Shown here: positions 51,930 through 62,500 of the stretch, piece by piece
Layout of the letters: each line of letters starts with the position of its first letter
How positions within the stretch are numbered: the first letter of the stretch is position 1
Source: Vampirovibrionales bacterium
GTDB taxonomy: Bacteria > Cyanobacteriota > Vampirovibrionia > Vampirovibrionales > Vampirovibrionaceae
Length of the DNA stretch: 64,000 nt
Direction of reading: 5' to 3'
Assembly (NCBI GenBank): GCA_029262635.1
Contig: JAJCZA010000017.1
Span: forward strand, 1-64,000
Program-made: the position numbers and the translations under genes
Notes under the pieces: model-generated
What the model was told of the DNA's origin: nothing
Seen by the model: only the letters and a program-made list of their open reading frames with translations
The model's database searches: none

Positions 51930-52694
51930 TTACCGACCACACAGCTTAATGGGAACAATACTGGCCATGTAAAGTGCCATAAGCGCACTGGCTACAATTA
52001 GCATGGTAAAAGGGTCTTGAGAGGGTGTGAGAATAGCCGACAGGAGAAAAATTCCCACAATAGCGGCTCGCCAGTGTGCGATTAATTGGCTGGAATGAAT
52101 TAACCCGGTCATTGAAAGGAAAAACAGCACCATCGGTAGTTCAAACATCAGTCCGGTTAATAAAATGAGAGACGAGCAAAAATCAATGAACAAGGAAATG
52201 CTCATCATGCTTTCAGCCACGTCGCTTCCGTAGTCCATCAAAAACCCAAGGGCTGGTGGAATGACTGCCCAATAAGCAAACCCACCTCCCGAAATAAACA
52301 GAATGCTCCCAAAAATAACACAGAGAAGCACAAAACCCCTCTCTTTTGATTTTAACCCCGGCAAAATAAACCGTAGGAGTTGGTACAGTATCATGGGGAA
52401 TGCTAGCGTCAGCCCACCTAAAACGGCTAGCTTAAAGCTAGTCATTAACACCTCGCCCGGACTCAGTTGAACAAAATGCACTGTTTCTGGCGCCAGATAT
52501 TTTAAGCCCTCAATCAGGTAACGTGAGAAAGCAAACGAAATGAGCACGCCAGCAACAAAACTGACCAGCGCGACAATCAAACGCCGACGCAATTCATCCA
52601 AATGATCCATCATGCTCATCTGGACGTTCTGCCCTGGCTGATTTTCAACCGGAATCTCATTGTTCACTGTATTCAAATCAGGCGTCGTACCCAT
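51930..52694 (-). CDS. tatC: Sec-independent translocase subunit TatC
   Basis: I place the start at 52,694 (GGAG upstream); the track ORF begins inside the methyltransferase gene. The six-helix TatC core starts with MDHLDELRRRLIVALVSFVA, and FPMILYQLLRFILPGLKSKE near mid-length matches the conserved 'F..P.L...E' loop. It binds twin-arginine signals; the Tat-signal oxidase at 41 kb is a likely client. tatA/B are not visible in this window. Confidence 0.92.
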   Translation of the reverse strand: MGTTPDLNTVNNEIPVENQPGQNVQMSMMDHLDELRRRLIVALVSFVAGVLISFAFSRYLIEGLKYLAPETVHFVQLSPGEVLMTSFKLAVLGGLTLAFPMILYQLLRFILPGLKSKERGFVLLCVIFGSILFISGGGFAYWAVIPPALGFLMDYGSDVAESMMSISLFIDFCSSLILLTGLMFELPMVLFFLSMTGLIHSSQLIAHWRAAIVGIFLLSAILTPSQDPFTMLIVASALMALYMASIVPIKLCGR

Positions 52695-52704
52695 CATCGC
52701 TCCA

Positions 52705-53526
52705 TCACTGCGATTGCCGCTGAGCCGCCGCTTCAGCCAGTAAAATAGAGCCACACACACTCACGTTTAATGAGTCCACCCCATCTTGCATGGGAATAGA
52801 CACCCAGCGCATGTTACCGGGGTTAATATTAACCAGTGCTGAGGTGTCAATACCCTGCCCCTCATTCCCAAGAACAAACGCCAGTTCGCCTTGATAAGCC
52901 ATGGACTTATAATGGTTGTTTTGGTTTTTCTGTTTTGGGTCATCCCCATCGCCTCGAGTAAGCATCAATTGAAAACCCAGTTTTTCTAAACTTTCCAGCG
53001 TATCCCTCAGCGTACCGCTAGTTGTAATTATAGGTAAGTGGAACACAAGTCCGGCAGAGGAACGAATAGCCTTGGGGTTATACGGATCCACAGAACAATC
53101 GGTTAATACGACAGCGGAAATGCCAAAGGCCATGGCCGAGCGGATGAGTGTTCCCAGATTCCCCGGATCCTGCAAGCGATCTAACACTAAGAGGGTTCGG
53201 TTTTTTCCTTTAATTTCAGTTAACGGTGGTGAGTCTGGTTTTTCCACCGCGGCGATACAGGGAACCGGCGAATCAGTGGAGGCCAGCTTGGCCATCACTT
53301 TTTTGGAAACCAAAACTTGAAGCGTGCTATCTGGTAAATCTTTAGGTAAGGAGGCTTCATCCAACGCAAAACATTGATAAACCTTTAGATTGGCTTTGAC
53401 AGCCTCTTCAATGGGGTGTTTCCCTTCCACCAAGACGGCTTGCACTTCATCTCGATTTTTCTTCTGGTGAAGGCCGGCGACTTCTTTAATAACCGGATTC
53501 AATGGGCTCTCAATGATCATGACCAT
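52705..53526 (-). CDS. SpoU/TrmH-family RNA 2'-O-methyltransferase
   Basis: A 273-residue protein with an N-terminal SpoU_sub_bind domain (VLVEGKHPIEEAV) and a SPOUT trefoil-knot domain: LVLDRLQDPGNLGTLIRSA near 110, LGNEGQGI near 217, and MQDGVDSLNVSVCGSILLAE near 245. It methylates 23S rRNA or tRNA; the exact site cannot be told. It sits between the DUF4127 and tatC genes on the same strand, overlapping the former by 10 bases. Confidence 0.92.
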   Translation of the reverse strand: MVMIIESPLNPVIKEVAGLHQKKNRDEVQAVLVEGKHPIEEAVKANLKVYQCFALDEASLPKDLPDSTLQVLVSKKVMAKLASTDSPVPCIAAVEKPDSPPLTEIKGKNRTLLVLDRLQDPGNLGTLIRSAMAFGISAVVLTDCSVDPYNPKAIRSSAGLVFHLPIITTSGTLRDTLESLEKLGFQLMLTRGDGDDPKQKNQNNHYKSMAYQGELAFVLGNEGQGIDTSALVNINPGNMRWVSIPMQDGVDSLNVSVCGSILLAEAAAQRQSQ

Positions 53527-54989
53527 AGATTAATCTCAATTTCAAACGAACGATGACACGGGAAACGGCATTGAACCGAAACATCTTCCAACCCCAGTCG
53601 GTTTTGGATAAGTTCTAGCCCATTGGCCATCATCAGGTTCAACCGGATTTCTTCGGCGGCTCCCAATGGGCTTCCGTTGGTTTCCTCTCGTATTGTATAG
53701 CGAACATTGGCCTGATAAAACCAGTCGTCTCCCAGTCGAATCATCAATAGCTGATTAAACGCATCAGAATGATAGTGACCTTTTTCCTCAGCAATCCAAC
53801 GGATCATTCCCATGGCAATAGCGGTTCCCAGTGTATTTCCCGGCGTATTCCAACCTGCGTAACCGTAAAGAGGCGTTAAGTCATCAAACCGACAGACCAT
53901 TTGCTCTGCTAATTTGGGATCACTTCCATTGGCATGAGAAACATCCGCAAGCGTAATACATTGGCCTTTGGCAAAAGCTTTGTCCAGATAGGCGAGTGTC
54001 CAGTCAACTTGCTCCGAACTGTTCTTCGCAGAAATGCCTTCGCAATGATCCCCTTGAATGCTTTGGGGTGTATGTACCAGCAGAATCAAATCCGCCTCTT
54101 TTTCTGAAGAGACCCGCACGGCACCGCAGTCGGATATTTTTTGGTTCACGAGCCTTTCAATGGGCAACCCATCAAAACGAGCCTGAATTTTTCGACCGGC
54201 CTGATCCGTATACACAGGGAAAATACGAGGGGCCATGCCTTGTGCCTCACTATACCACCGAGCCAGAAGACTCCCGGCGACCTCATCCGCCCCGGTTTGA
54301 ATATGGGATTTTTCAGTCAACTTCAATGTTTTTAACTGCTCTGAGAGGGTCTCCGCTTCCTGAACATTTAATCCGTATTCACCCGTGTCATCCTGGCAAA
54401 ACGTTAGATAGTCGATCTGATCCGCCTGAAGTCGCTCCAGATGATGCAGGTTCAGGGACAAATTGCGACGACGACGAGCCTCAAAGTCTTTAAGCACATC
54501 CGCCGGAATCGTTTGAAGCAATGCCTGACCCGCTTTATTGTTTTGGTGCATTTTCACTGAATAGTCATGCAGTGCTTTTCCGTAAAGCGCCCAGTAATCG
54601 GGTTCTTCTTCCGACGAATTATAATCTGGAATCCGCATAATTGATGAGAAGCCATACACACACGGCGCTTGAACCGCATTAAAAAATTCATCCAGCCGAT
54701 TTTCAATGGCCTCAAACGATTCCTCGCTGACCCGAGAGGAAATCAATCCTCCATAAGCCAACGTATCCAGAGCCACAATAACGGGTGCGTTCTCAAATAA
54801 ATGATTTTTGATCCACCGCTTCATGGTCTTGAAATTCGCTGGTTGCTTAAGTTTGCCCAGCAGTTTAGGCGAGGGCATGTCCAATTCTAGTCCGGCAATG
54901 GCCGCTAGCCGCCGGGGCTGATCGTAACACACAGGGCGTGCATCCAACGGAATAAAGCAGAGTCGCTTATGCGGAACAGTCAGTGGCAA
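53517..54989 (-). CDS. DUF4127 family protein
   Basis: The 490-residue protein opens with CFIPLDARPVCYDQPRRLA, the hallmark start of DUF4127, with IVALDTLAYGGLISSR and FSSIMRIPDYNSSEEEP following. The family is cytosolic, found in Firmicutes and Cyanobacteria-related groups, and has no confirmed activity. The conserved Asp, Arg and Asn residues suggest an enzyme. Overlaps the methyltransferase gene at its 3' end. Confidence 0.9.
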   Translation of the reverse strand: MPLTVPHKRLCFIPLDARPVCYDQPRRLAAIAGLELDMPSPKLLGKLKQPANFKTMKRWIKNHLFENAPVIVALDTLAYGGLISSRVSEESFEAIENRLDEFFNAVQAPCVYGFSSIMRIPDYNSSEEEPDYWALYGKALHDYSVKMHQNNKAGQALLQTIPADVLKDFEARRRRNLSLNLHHLERLQADQIDYLTFCQDDTGEYGLNVQEAETLSEQLKTLKLTEKSHIQTGADEVAGSLLARWYSEAQGMAPRIFPVYTDQAGRKIQARFDGLPIERLVNQKISDCGAVRVSSEKEADLILLVHTPQSIQGDHCEGISAKNSSEQVDWTLAYLDKAFAKGQCITLADVSHANGSDPKLAEQMVCRFDDLTPLYGYAGWNTPGNTLGTAIAMGMIRWIAEEKGHYHSDAFNQLLMIRLGDDWFYQANVRYTIREETNGSPLGAAEEIRLNLMMANGLELIQNRLGLEDVSVQCRFPCHRSFEIEINLWS

Positions 54990-55171
54990 AGGAAATCATC
55001 TCGAAAACGAATTAAAACGGGAATAGCAGGAAATACAGGATGAAAAAACCGTTCCCCTCATCCTTCATCCCATTGTAATATGGTAAGGGTCAATGCGGTT
55101 TCATTCCATCCCCAAATTGGAACAAGCTTTTACAAACCACGCCAAAAGCATCAATCGTCAAAGAGAGTTTA

Positions 55172-55891
55172 ATGAATAAATACTTTACTCCTGCCCGCCG
55201 TGCCTATGTCGCCGTTGCCCTTCTCCGAGTTTTGGTGGGTGCCTTTTTTATTTATGACGGCTATACCAAACTTAACGACCCCAATTTCGCGGTTCGCCTT
55301 CCCAGCATGCTGGCAGGCTGGTCGGCTAACAATCCGATTTTCTTTTACCAAGACTTACTAAACCTCTTGATTATCCCCAACGGCTGGTTTTTTGCCCCAA
55401 TTGTTATCTACAGCGAGCTTCTTGTTGGTGTTGGCTATGTCTTGGGCGCTTTCATGCCCATTATGATTCTTGTTCAGGCTTTTCTCAATTTGAATTTTCT
55501 GATGGCCGCACAGCACACTCATCCGAGTGAACTTCTGGTCAATATGGCGTTTCTCGCTATGGCACTGGTTCTGTATGTTAGCGGTGCCGGTAATCATTAT
55601 GGGCTGGATCACTGGCTGAAACCTTACCTGCCCTTTGGAAATCTCAAAAAGAAAAAGCGAAAACCGGCCAAAAACAAGGCTCAAAAAAAGGCCCAAGTCT
55701 CAAGAAGCCTCAAGAAAAAAGTGAACTCTCGGGACAATTTTGAAGATGACCACCATTGGGATGATTCAGACGATTCGATTGATCCCGACTGGGACGTGGG
55801 TGAAAACGAAGACAGTGACAAGGACATTGATTTGGTGGAATTGGCGGAAATGAAAAAACGAAAAAAACGCCAGAAGGCCACTCAACTTTAA
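55172..55891 (+). CDS. DoxX-family membrane protein with a charged C-terminal tail
   Basis: A 239-residue protein. The DoxX core (four helices, residues ~12-145) carries ALLRVLVGAFFIYDGYTKL and YSELLVGVGYVLGA. After residue 155 comes a long Lys/Arg-rich segment and then an Asp/Glu-rich one (DDHHWDDSDDSIDPDWD), with charge blocks unlike typical DoxX proteins. The tail may bind nucleic acid or another protein; no function is known. Ends 4 bases before the convergent helicase gene. Confidence 0.85.
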   Translation: MNKYFTPARRAYVAVALLRVLVGAFFIYDGYTKLNDPNFAVRLPSMLAGWSANNPIFFYQDLLNLLIIPNGWFFAPIVIYSELLVGVGYVLGAFMPIMILVQAFLNLNFLMAAQHTHPSELLVNMAFLAMALVLYVSGAGNHYGLDHWLKPYLPFGNLKKKKRKPAKNKAQKKAQVSRSLKKKVNSRDNFEDDHHWDDSDDSIDPDWDVGENEDSDKDIDLVELAEMKKRKKRQKATQL

Positions 55892-55895
55892 TGAC

Positions 55896-58800
55896 TCAAT
55901 CCATTGAAGCCTGAGGACACAAAGAAGTGTAAGGACAGGTTTTACAATTGGCTGTTGCCGATCGTTCCGGCAATTTATTTTCGTAATGAACCCGCTGAAT
56001 AGGCAAAATACACTGTTTAATTTCTTCTGCCGAAGGAGAATCCGACGAGGTGATTTCTTCTGCCTCTTGTTCACTCACATGAACCAGCACCATAGCTGAA
56101 TTCGGGAGGCTTCGCTCAGGCCATAAGGCCCTAAGCCCTTCCCGGTATAGGGCCAACTGCTGAAAATAAACAGCTTCTTTTTCAGGACATCGCTGTCGGT
56201 CGGTTTTAAAATCAATCAACTTATATTGCTGTGTTTCGGGATTAAATAACAGCAAGTCCAGAGTGCCCCTGAAGACAGCTGGAGCGGTTTGATCATCAGA
56301 CCCTTTAACAGGGAACTGAATGGGTTTTTCGCTCTCAATCTGCCAACCCTGTTTCGAGAGTATTTCATAATGGTATTTCGACGCCAGAAAGGCTTCAAAC
56401 AAACGGACCGCTTTATCTCGTTTCGTCTGTTGATCGGCGGCAAAAGCGTTGTCCAAAATAAGGGCTTTCTCCGCCTCGGACACCTGCCCCTCGTTAACAT
56501 AGTGTTTTTCAATCAGCTGATGCACACAGGTCCCAACTTGCGGAGTGGCCTGCTTTGGCACAGGCAAACGACCGACATATTGAAGCCAGTATCGGGTCGG
56601 ACATTGATTAAAAGCATTGAGTTTAGAAAAACTGAGTGTTCCTTGAAGCGAGCTTTTGTTCTCTTCATTTAAAGGCTCTACAGAGGGGCTCTCCTTCTTT
56701 TTAGGTCGACTTTCCACCGTTACAGCCAATGAACCAGAGAACCTGTGGTTGACTTTCTCTCGCCACTTAACATCCAGCGCCGGATCGCAATAACGATAAT
56801 AGAAATCGTCGGGTTCGTCATTTTCCACAATGACGGACAAAGCTTCCTGTGGATATAACGATGATTCGGTCCAAGCATGGGATTTAGGCCCCCGAATGAC
56901 GTACAACTTTTTTTCCGCTCGGGTCACCGCCACATAAAATTTTCGTTTACTTTCCGCTTCTTCTCGGGGTTTTTCCCAAACGTTCTGATAAACTAACTTT
57001 TTTAGCGTATCTTCATCATGGTGCTTTTGGATAAACAGACCGAATCCGCCTTTTTTCGAGTATTGAGGGTCAAAATGCACATAGGGTGCTGCACCAAAAC
57101 CGCTTCGATTGCTTCGGGTGGTGTCTTCAGTGCAGGCGGCAAACACCACGGGGAACTCAAGCCCTTTGGCAATATGAATGGTCATTAACCGAACGGCATT
57201 TTCCTTAAATTCGTCATTATTAACCGGCAAATCCAGACTGGTATCTTCTTGGTACTGGCCCAACGTTTTTAGTACTTCGGCCAAACTGGGGGTCAGGGTA
57301 CTATCCTGTACAAGCTGATATAAAAACTTTTTGAATAAATTCAGATGGGTTCGGGCTTCCACTTGTTCATCGCGTGGAGCCTCTGGCGAGACCAGTCCCA
57401 ATGTGTCCGCCAGATGCAAAAACGTAAAGACCAAATCCGTTCGAGAAAGCATTTTTCTGGCTCGATTCAATTCGGTCGCCAAATTCACCAACGCCGTGCG
57501 TTGCGCTAACGAAAATCCCGGCAGAAACGAGCTATCGGCCAGTGCTTCCAACACCTGAAACAACGCTCGTTTTTCGTAAGGGTGTTCTCTTTTTTTCTGA
57601 TCGGCCAACATCCGCAATTGCCGATGATTGAGTTTTTTCTGAAGCAGGCGAACCAACGCCCCTTCGTGGTAAGGGTTATGCAATAAACGCAACAGAGCCA
57701 GCGCATCCAAAATAACCGGCTCATTAAAAAAGCCTTTATTTTTTTGCTTAATGGCCGGAATCCCTAACTGACGCAATTCCCACTCGATTTCATCCGCCCG
57801 GCCATGTTTACTGACCAGCACAGCCACATCTTGAGGCTCGTATTGACCACTCGTAATCAACTCGGCAATTTCTCGGGCAATAAACCGGCCTTCCCGCTCC
57901 CGAAGCGTCTCGATCTTTTCTTGATGTTTGTATTCCAGCCCATTTTTCTTTGTTTCTTTTTCTGTTTTTACGCCCAACTCCACCCACGTGACTTTGGGCG
58001 AGTCGGCCAAGGCCGCGTTTTTATCGGATAAATCCAGACGTTGGCTTTGATCACCAGTAATCATTTCCGCCAATCGGTTCGCTACAGCCAGCACCGATGC
58101 CTGCGATCGATAGTTGGTATGCAAAGCTACCGCATTATAAGAACGCCCGTCAAAAATTAAGTCCATATTCTCCGGTTGGGCATGGCGAAATCCGTAAATG
58201 GATTGTTTTAAATCACCCACGACGGTAACTTGTGCCGCATTTGGCCTGAGGAGTTGTTGCATCAAACGGAGTTGACTACCGTTGGAATCTTGAAACTCAT
58301 CTACAATTATCGCTTCAAACGAACTTTGATAATGTTGTCTCAAATGAGGGCAGGCCTCAAACAGTTCCAAACTCCGATTAATCAGGTCATCAAAATCACA
58401 GATATTTTGCTGATGCAAAATATATTGGTACAGAGCATATACAGCCGCTAACACCCCAATAAACTGCTCTTCTTCGGCTTGAATTTCATTCAGAAAGGAC
58501 AGGTCTTCCGTCCCTGAAGTGAATTTTTTCTTCACGCCATCAAACCACACAAAAGCCCTTTGTTTTTTAGGATACTCGTACTTGGCCAGCCACTTTAGGC
58601 GTTCTTGGTAATAGGACTCATTATTACTCCAATCGTACCTATCCGGCTTGGCCGAATCTCGACACTTTTTATCGTGAAAGGCTTCTTCTGTCATGGTATC
58701 ACCCAGAAAATGCCAATGATCGTCGCCCCAGTCTGCCAAGTGCTGATGCCAGACACGGCAATAGGTTTCATTATCCTCAAAAAACCCACCGGCTGAATTA

Positions 58801-59504
58801 CGCAGAGGCAGGGCTTTCAATGTTTTTGTCAGCCGTCGACTCTGGTTTAGAGCCGTATCAAAAAACTGCCGGGGCGACAGCCCAGTGGATTTAATCTTGC
58901 CCAGAATCCCGAGGAAATCATCTAGTGCTTTGCCAATAGGCGATACAGGCAATTGTTGGAGAGCGTCTACCGATAAAATGTTCGGCGATAACACATCCGC
59001 CAAATTCGCGCGCTTCAAAGCAGGCAAAATAGTAGCGTACTCGTTATGCTTCATTCCATCGAATAAACGGGTCATCAACAGGGTTTGTTCCAACCCGCCC
59101 AAAATAGAAAAATTCGGTGTCAAGCCAATATCCAGTGCATGACGACGCAGTAGCCTGTTACAAAATCCATGAAAGTTCGTAATCGACGTATACGGGCTAA
59201 GGCCATCCATTTGATGAGTGGTCAAAAGACGGTGAATCCGTTCTCGCATCTCACGAGCCGCTTTCACCGTAAAGGTTACAGCTAGAATTTTTTCTTCAGG
59301 ACTGGGAAGCCCTTCGGCCTTCATCTCCTCGACCAGCAAAGCGAATCGGCGGGAAATCAGATGGGTTTTTCCCGTACCGGCCCCGGCTATAACTTGAACT
59401 CCTTGCCCACGCTCAGTAGAAGCGACACGGGCCTGCTCCGGGTTCAGCCCTTCCAGCAAACGACTTTGAAGGTCTGTGTTTTTATATTGATCAGAATACG
59501 GCAT
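55896..59504 (-). CDS. UvrD-type helicase/RecB-type nuclease subunit, AdnAB- or AddA-like
   Basis: From the ATG at 59,504 (GGAGG upstream) the protein has 1,202 residues. Helicase motifs: AGAGTGKTHLI (Walker A) near 43, DEFQDSNG near 390, GDLKQSIYGFRHA, TIHIAKGLEFPVVF near 780 and YVAVTRAEKKLYV near 880. The C-terminal nuclease has NQCPTRYWLQYVG, RGTLDLLLF, IDFKTDRQ and CKTCPYTSLCPQ, a four-Cys Fe-S fold. It starts inside the partner's 3' end. With it, it should resect DNA ends for recombination. Confidence 0.9.
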   Translation of the reverse strand: MPYSDQYKNTDLQSRLLEGLNPEQARVASTERGQGVQVIAGAGTGKTHLISRRFALLVEEMKAEGLPSPEEKILAVTFTVKAAREMRERIHRLLTTHQMDGLSPYTSITNFHGFCNRLLRRHALDIGLTPNFSILGGLEQTLLMTRLFDGMKHNEYATILPALKRANLADVLSPNILSVDALQQLPVSPIGKALDDFLGILGKIKSTGLSPRQFFDTALNQSRRLTKTLKALPLRNSAGGFFEDNETYCRVWHQHLADWGDDHWHFLGDTMTEEAFHDKKCRDSAKPDRYDWSNNESYYQERLKWLAKYEYPKKQRAFVWFDGVKKKFTSGTEDLSFLNEIQAEEEQFIGVLAAVYALYQYILHQQNICDFDDLINRSLELFEACPHLRQHYQSSFEAIIVDEFQDSNGSQLRLMQQLLRPNAAQVTVVGDLKQSIYGFRHAQPENMDLIFDGRSYNAVALHTNYRSQASVLAVANRLAEMITGDQSQRLDLSDKNAALADSPKVTWVELGVKTEKETKKNGLEYKHQEKIETLREREGRFIAREIAELITSGQYEPQDVAVLVSKHGRADEIEWELRQLGIPAIKQKNKGFFNEPVILDALALLRLLHNPYHEGALVRLLQKKLNHRQLRMLADQKKREHPYEKRALFQVLEALADSSFLPGFSLAQRTALVNLATELNRARKMLSRTDLVFTFLHLADTLGLVSPEAPRDEQVEARTHLNLFKKFLYQLVQDSTLTPSLAEVLKTLGQYQEDTSLDLPVNNDEFKENAVRLMTIHIAKGLEFPVVFAACTEDTTRSNRSGFGAAPYVHFDPQYSKKGGFGLFIQKHHDEDTLKKLVYQNVWEKPREEAESKRKFYVAVTRAEKKLYVIRGPKSHAWTESSLYPQEALSVIVENDEPDDFYYRYCDPALDVKWREKVNHRFSGSLAVTVESRPKKKESPSVEPLNEENKSSLQGTLSFSKLNAFNQCPTRYWLQYVGRLPVPKQATPQVGTCVHQLIEKHYVNEGQVSEAEKALILDNAFAADQQTKRDKAVRLFEAFLASKYHYEILSKQGWQIESEKPIQFPVKGSDDQTAPAVFRGTLDLLLFNPETQQYKLIDFKTDRQRCPEKEAVYFQQLALYREGLRALWPERSLPNSAMVLVHVSEQEAEEITSSDSPSAEEIKQCILPIQRVHYENKLPERSATANCKTCPYTSLCPQASMD

Positions 59505-62500
59505 TAATGTTAGCCTCCTCCGATTCCGCTTGATCGCAAATTTCCCTGTAACCACATTGCTTACAAGATTCGCCCGTATTAGCGGAGAATGATTGAGCGT
59601 TTAGAATGGGCGTGGCCACCCATCGCTCCAAATCCGCCAACAGCCGGTCGGTATGAGGTTCAATCGTCTCGGCACTCACAGCGACTTGAACGGCACCGGT
59701 CGCTTGTTCCGATGGCCGGACCATCTGTAAACCACACTGCCCAATTACTTTAACCTCCTCAAATACTGAATCTTGCTGTGTTGCCAGATAATACAGAGGG
59801 ATTTGATAGTTACGCTCCAATGCGCCAAACGATTGACCTCGGCCAAACGTGGCATCATGGACTTGCGACGAGTCTAGCGACTCTTGCTCGTCGTGCTCAA
59901 TGCCCATGGGATGGAACACTTGCATGAGCTTTTCCTGGCGTTTATCTGGGTTTCTCTCGCCAAAGGCCGAGCGGGAAGTCTTGTAATCTAGCAGATCCCA
60001 GCCTCTTTTCCCCGTATCATCCTCATACTGAATCAAGGCATCGATTTTTCCATTCAACTCCACCCGCGGCAGGTGCGGCGACTGAAAACGAAAGGATCGC
60101 TCTGCTAAAATCTGTTTGGGCGTCCGATTAAAATACCCTTGCCCTTCTAACGCATCCACACTTCTCAGAATCCAGAGCTTAAAATCCATTAGGTCAACGG
60201 GGCTGTAAGTCCTTAGTTTCTGGAAATCTTTCTCCTTAAATAGGGTGGTATCTTCCTTGAACATGGCTTCGGTCAAAAACTTTAACCGCTCTGCTGTATA
60301 AGGTTCTTCGGGGAATTGATCGTTTAATACTTCGAGCAGACAATGAATCAAAGTCCCTTCAAAAGCGGATTTTCCACTCTCTGTTAAAATTCCTAATACT
60401 TGGTTATAAAAAAACTTCCGAGGGCAAGCTATGTAGTTACTAATCCCGGACGGACTCAGTGATAGGCACTCCTCTGCCGTATAAATCGGCTCCGGGGACT
60501 GTACTGGTAATTCGGCCCAATCAGAATGCCCGTAAAACGTTCGGGTTTCTGTTTCCAAACGTTCCTTAGTGATTAAGCCTTCTGGCTCTAAAGCCGTCTC
60601 TGCCACCGATGTTAACCACCCAGGTGGTTTTGAAAGGTCTGGCAATGAATCCAAAGAAGCCAATTGAGGGTGTGCCTGGAGGAAATCTGTAAAAAACACC
60701 GATGGTGACACGGATTCCACCCGGCCTTCCGCTGAGGCATGATGTTGATGACTGGTTAAAAGCAATTTCTTCTTCGCCCGGCTCATGGCCATGGTCATTA
60801 ATTGTGCTTCGTGATGAAGTCCTGCCTGATGCTGGGCATGATCGAACCCTAATGGCAAAGTATATGGATTGTGCCCTCGCTCTAAAAGGTAACTCTGAAG
60901 AGCTTTAGATGTTTCAATGGAGAACAGTTGGTGCTCTTCTGTCGTCCTTGGGAAATCATCCGAAGTCAACTCAGGAATAAACACCACATCAAACGTCTTG
61001 CCCTGTACTTGCTGAATCGTTTTTAATTGAACCGCGTCCTCCTCTGTCTGCAAAGGTTGAGTCCCACCCTCTTGCGGCCAGAAAAAGAGGTAATCCTCTG
61101 AGAACCCATTAAGCCCACCAAGATCACCGGGTGTTTTATCCTCTGACTTTTTATCCAGCGACTGAATCGCCTGAAGAAAGCTACCCAAGCCTTGAAGTGC
61201 CAAGGTCTCTTCCGATAATAAAGCGACCACACCGGCCTGTTCCATAATTCTCTGACAGAGGGGAAACAACTGACCGGTTTTCAGATAGTGCTTATAAGCA
61301 TTATCCATGGCACTTAAAAACTGCTTTGTCCTTTCTTGTAATGGATGCTCGTAACGAGCATACTCTCGAATAAGGGTCCAGCCAGCTAACGGGTTGCTTA
61401 TGTCCGCTTGATAGCTAGCCATTCGGGCCAATAAATCGGTCGCTTCCGAGAAAACGGTATCCAACGAAAGCCAGGACACCAAATGTTGGTTCATTGACTC
61501 TAAACAAGCCATTTTTTCCAAAACGGAAAGAGAGGATGCTTTTAACACACTCTCATCTCGTAAAGATTTTTCAGGAAGCTCGGTCAATCCCAGCTTTTCC
61601 ATAAGTTCAAAAACATTCAAGGCATGAAACAGTAAACTCTTAGGCCGCTGGAGACTCTCAGGAAAACCGTTACAGACTACGGGTATCTGATGTTCCAGTA
61701 GAATCTGTGTTAAAAGAGTCTGGAATCCTCTTCGAGATTCTCCCGCATTGTTGTTTCGGAATAAAATCGCCATACTCTGCCATGGACAGCCTAATTCCTT
61801 TTTTAAAGCTTTTAACTCTCGAGCAATGGCTTGGGCTTCCTGCTCAGGTTCATAAAAATAGCCCAGATGTACCTGCTCCTGAAGTTGGGTTTTGTAATCC
61901 ATATCCTGCCCCACCACCGTCGGGATACCCCAGAGCTTTTTTCCGTAACCTTTCTGTTCTAACCACTCGCCAATCCACCAGAGTAGGGCTTCGTTATTCC
62001 GATAGCATGTCAGCTCATTTGGCGAGAAGTAAGAAGTAACCGGCACGTTTTCGCCAAACGGAAGTGTTAGGTCAGCAAACCAATCGGGAGCCGCCCCTCT
62101 AAAAGCTGTCAGACAAAGACGATCGTTGCCTGAAAAAACCAACTGGGTTTCTGGGTAAAGATGCCGCAAAAGCTGAAATCGCCGTTGACTTAACTCTTGT
62201 GCTTCATCGATCAGAATCAGCGAGTATTGACGTTGAACCCGCTGACGCACCCTCTCGTTGGTTCGTAATAATGTCTCGGTTTGCTCGGTTAAATCCCGGT
62301 AAGTCATCCAATGATGGGCTTGGCAATAATCAAAGAACCGACGCTGAAACTCAATAACTAATGCCAGCCGGTTTTCAGGGTCGTCGGATGATGGCAAACC
62401 CTTTAAAACTTGTTCTAAATCAGAGGTAGAAATCCCAAACGTTTGGAACTGCCGGATGAAAGGATAAAGCTGTCGAGAAAACCCCGTCGTCTGAATAGCG

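Noticed and set aside
57331-62039. Plus-strand ORFs of 60-127 aa across the helicase-nuclease genes
   Set aside because: They are shadows of the two large minus-strand genes and have no ribosome sites or motifs.
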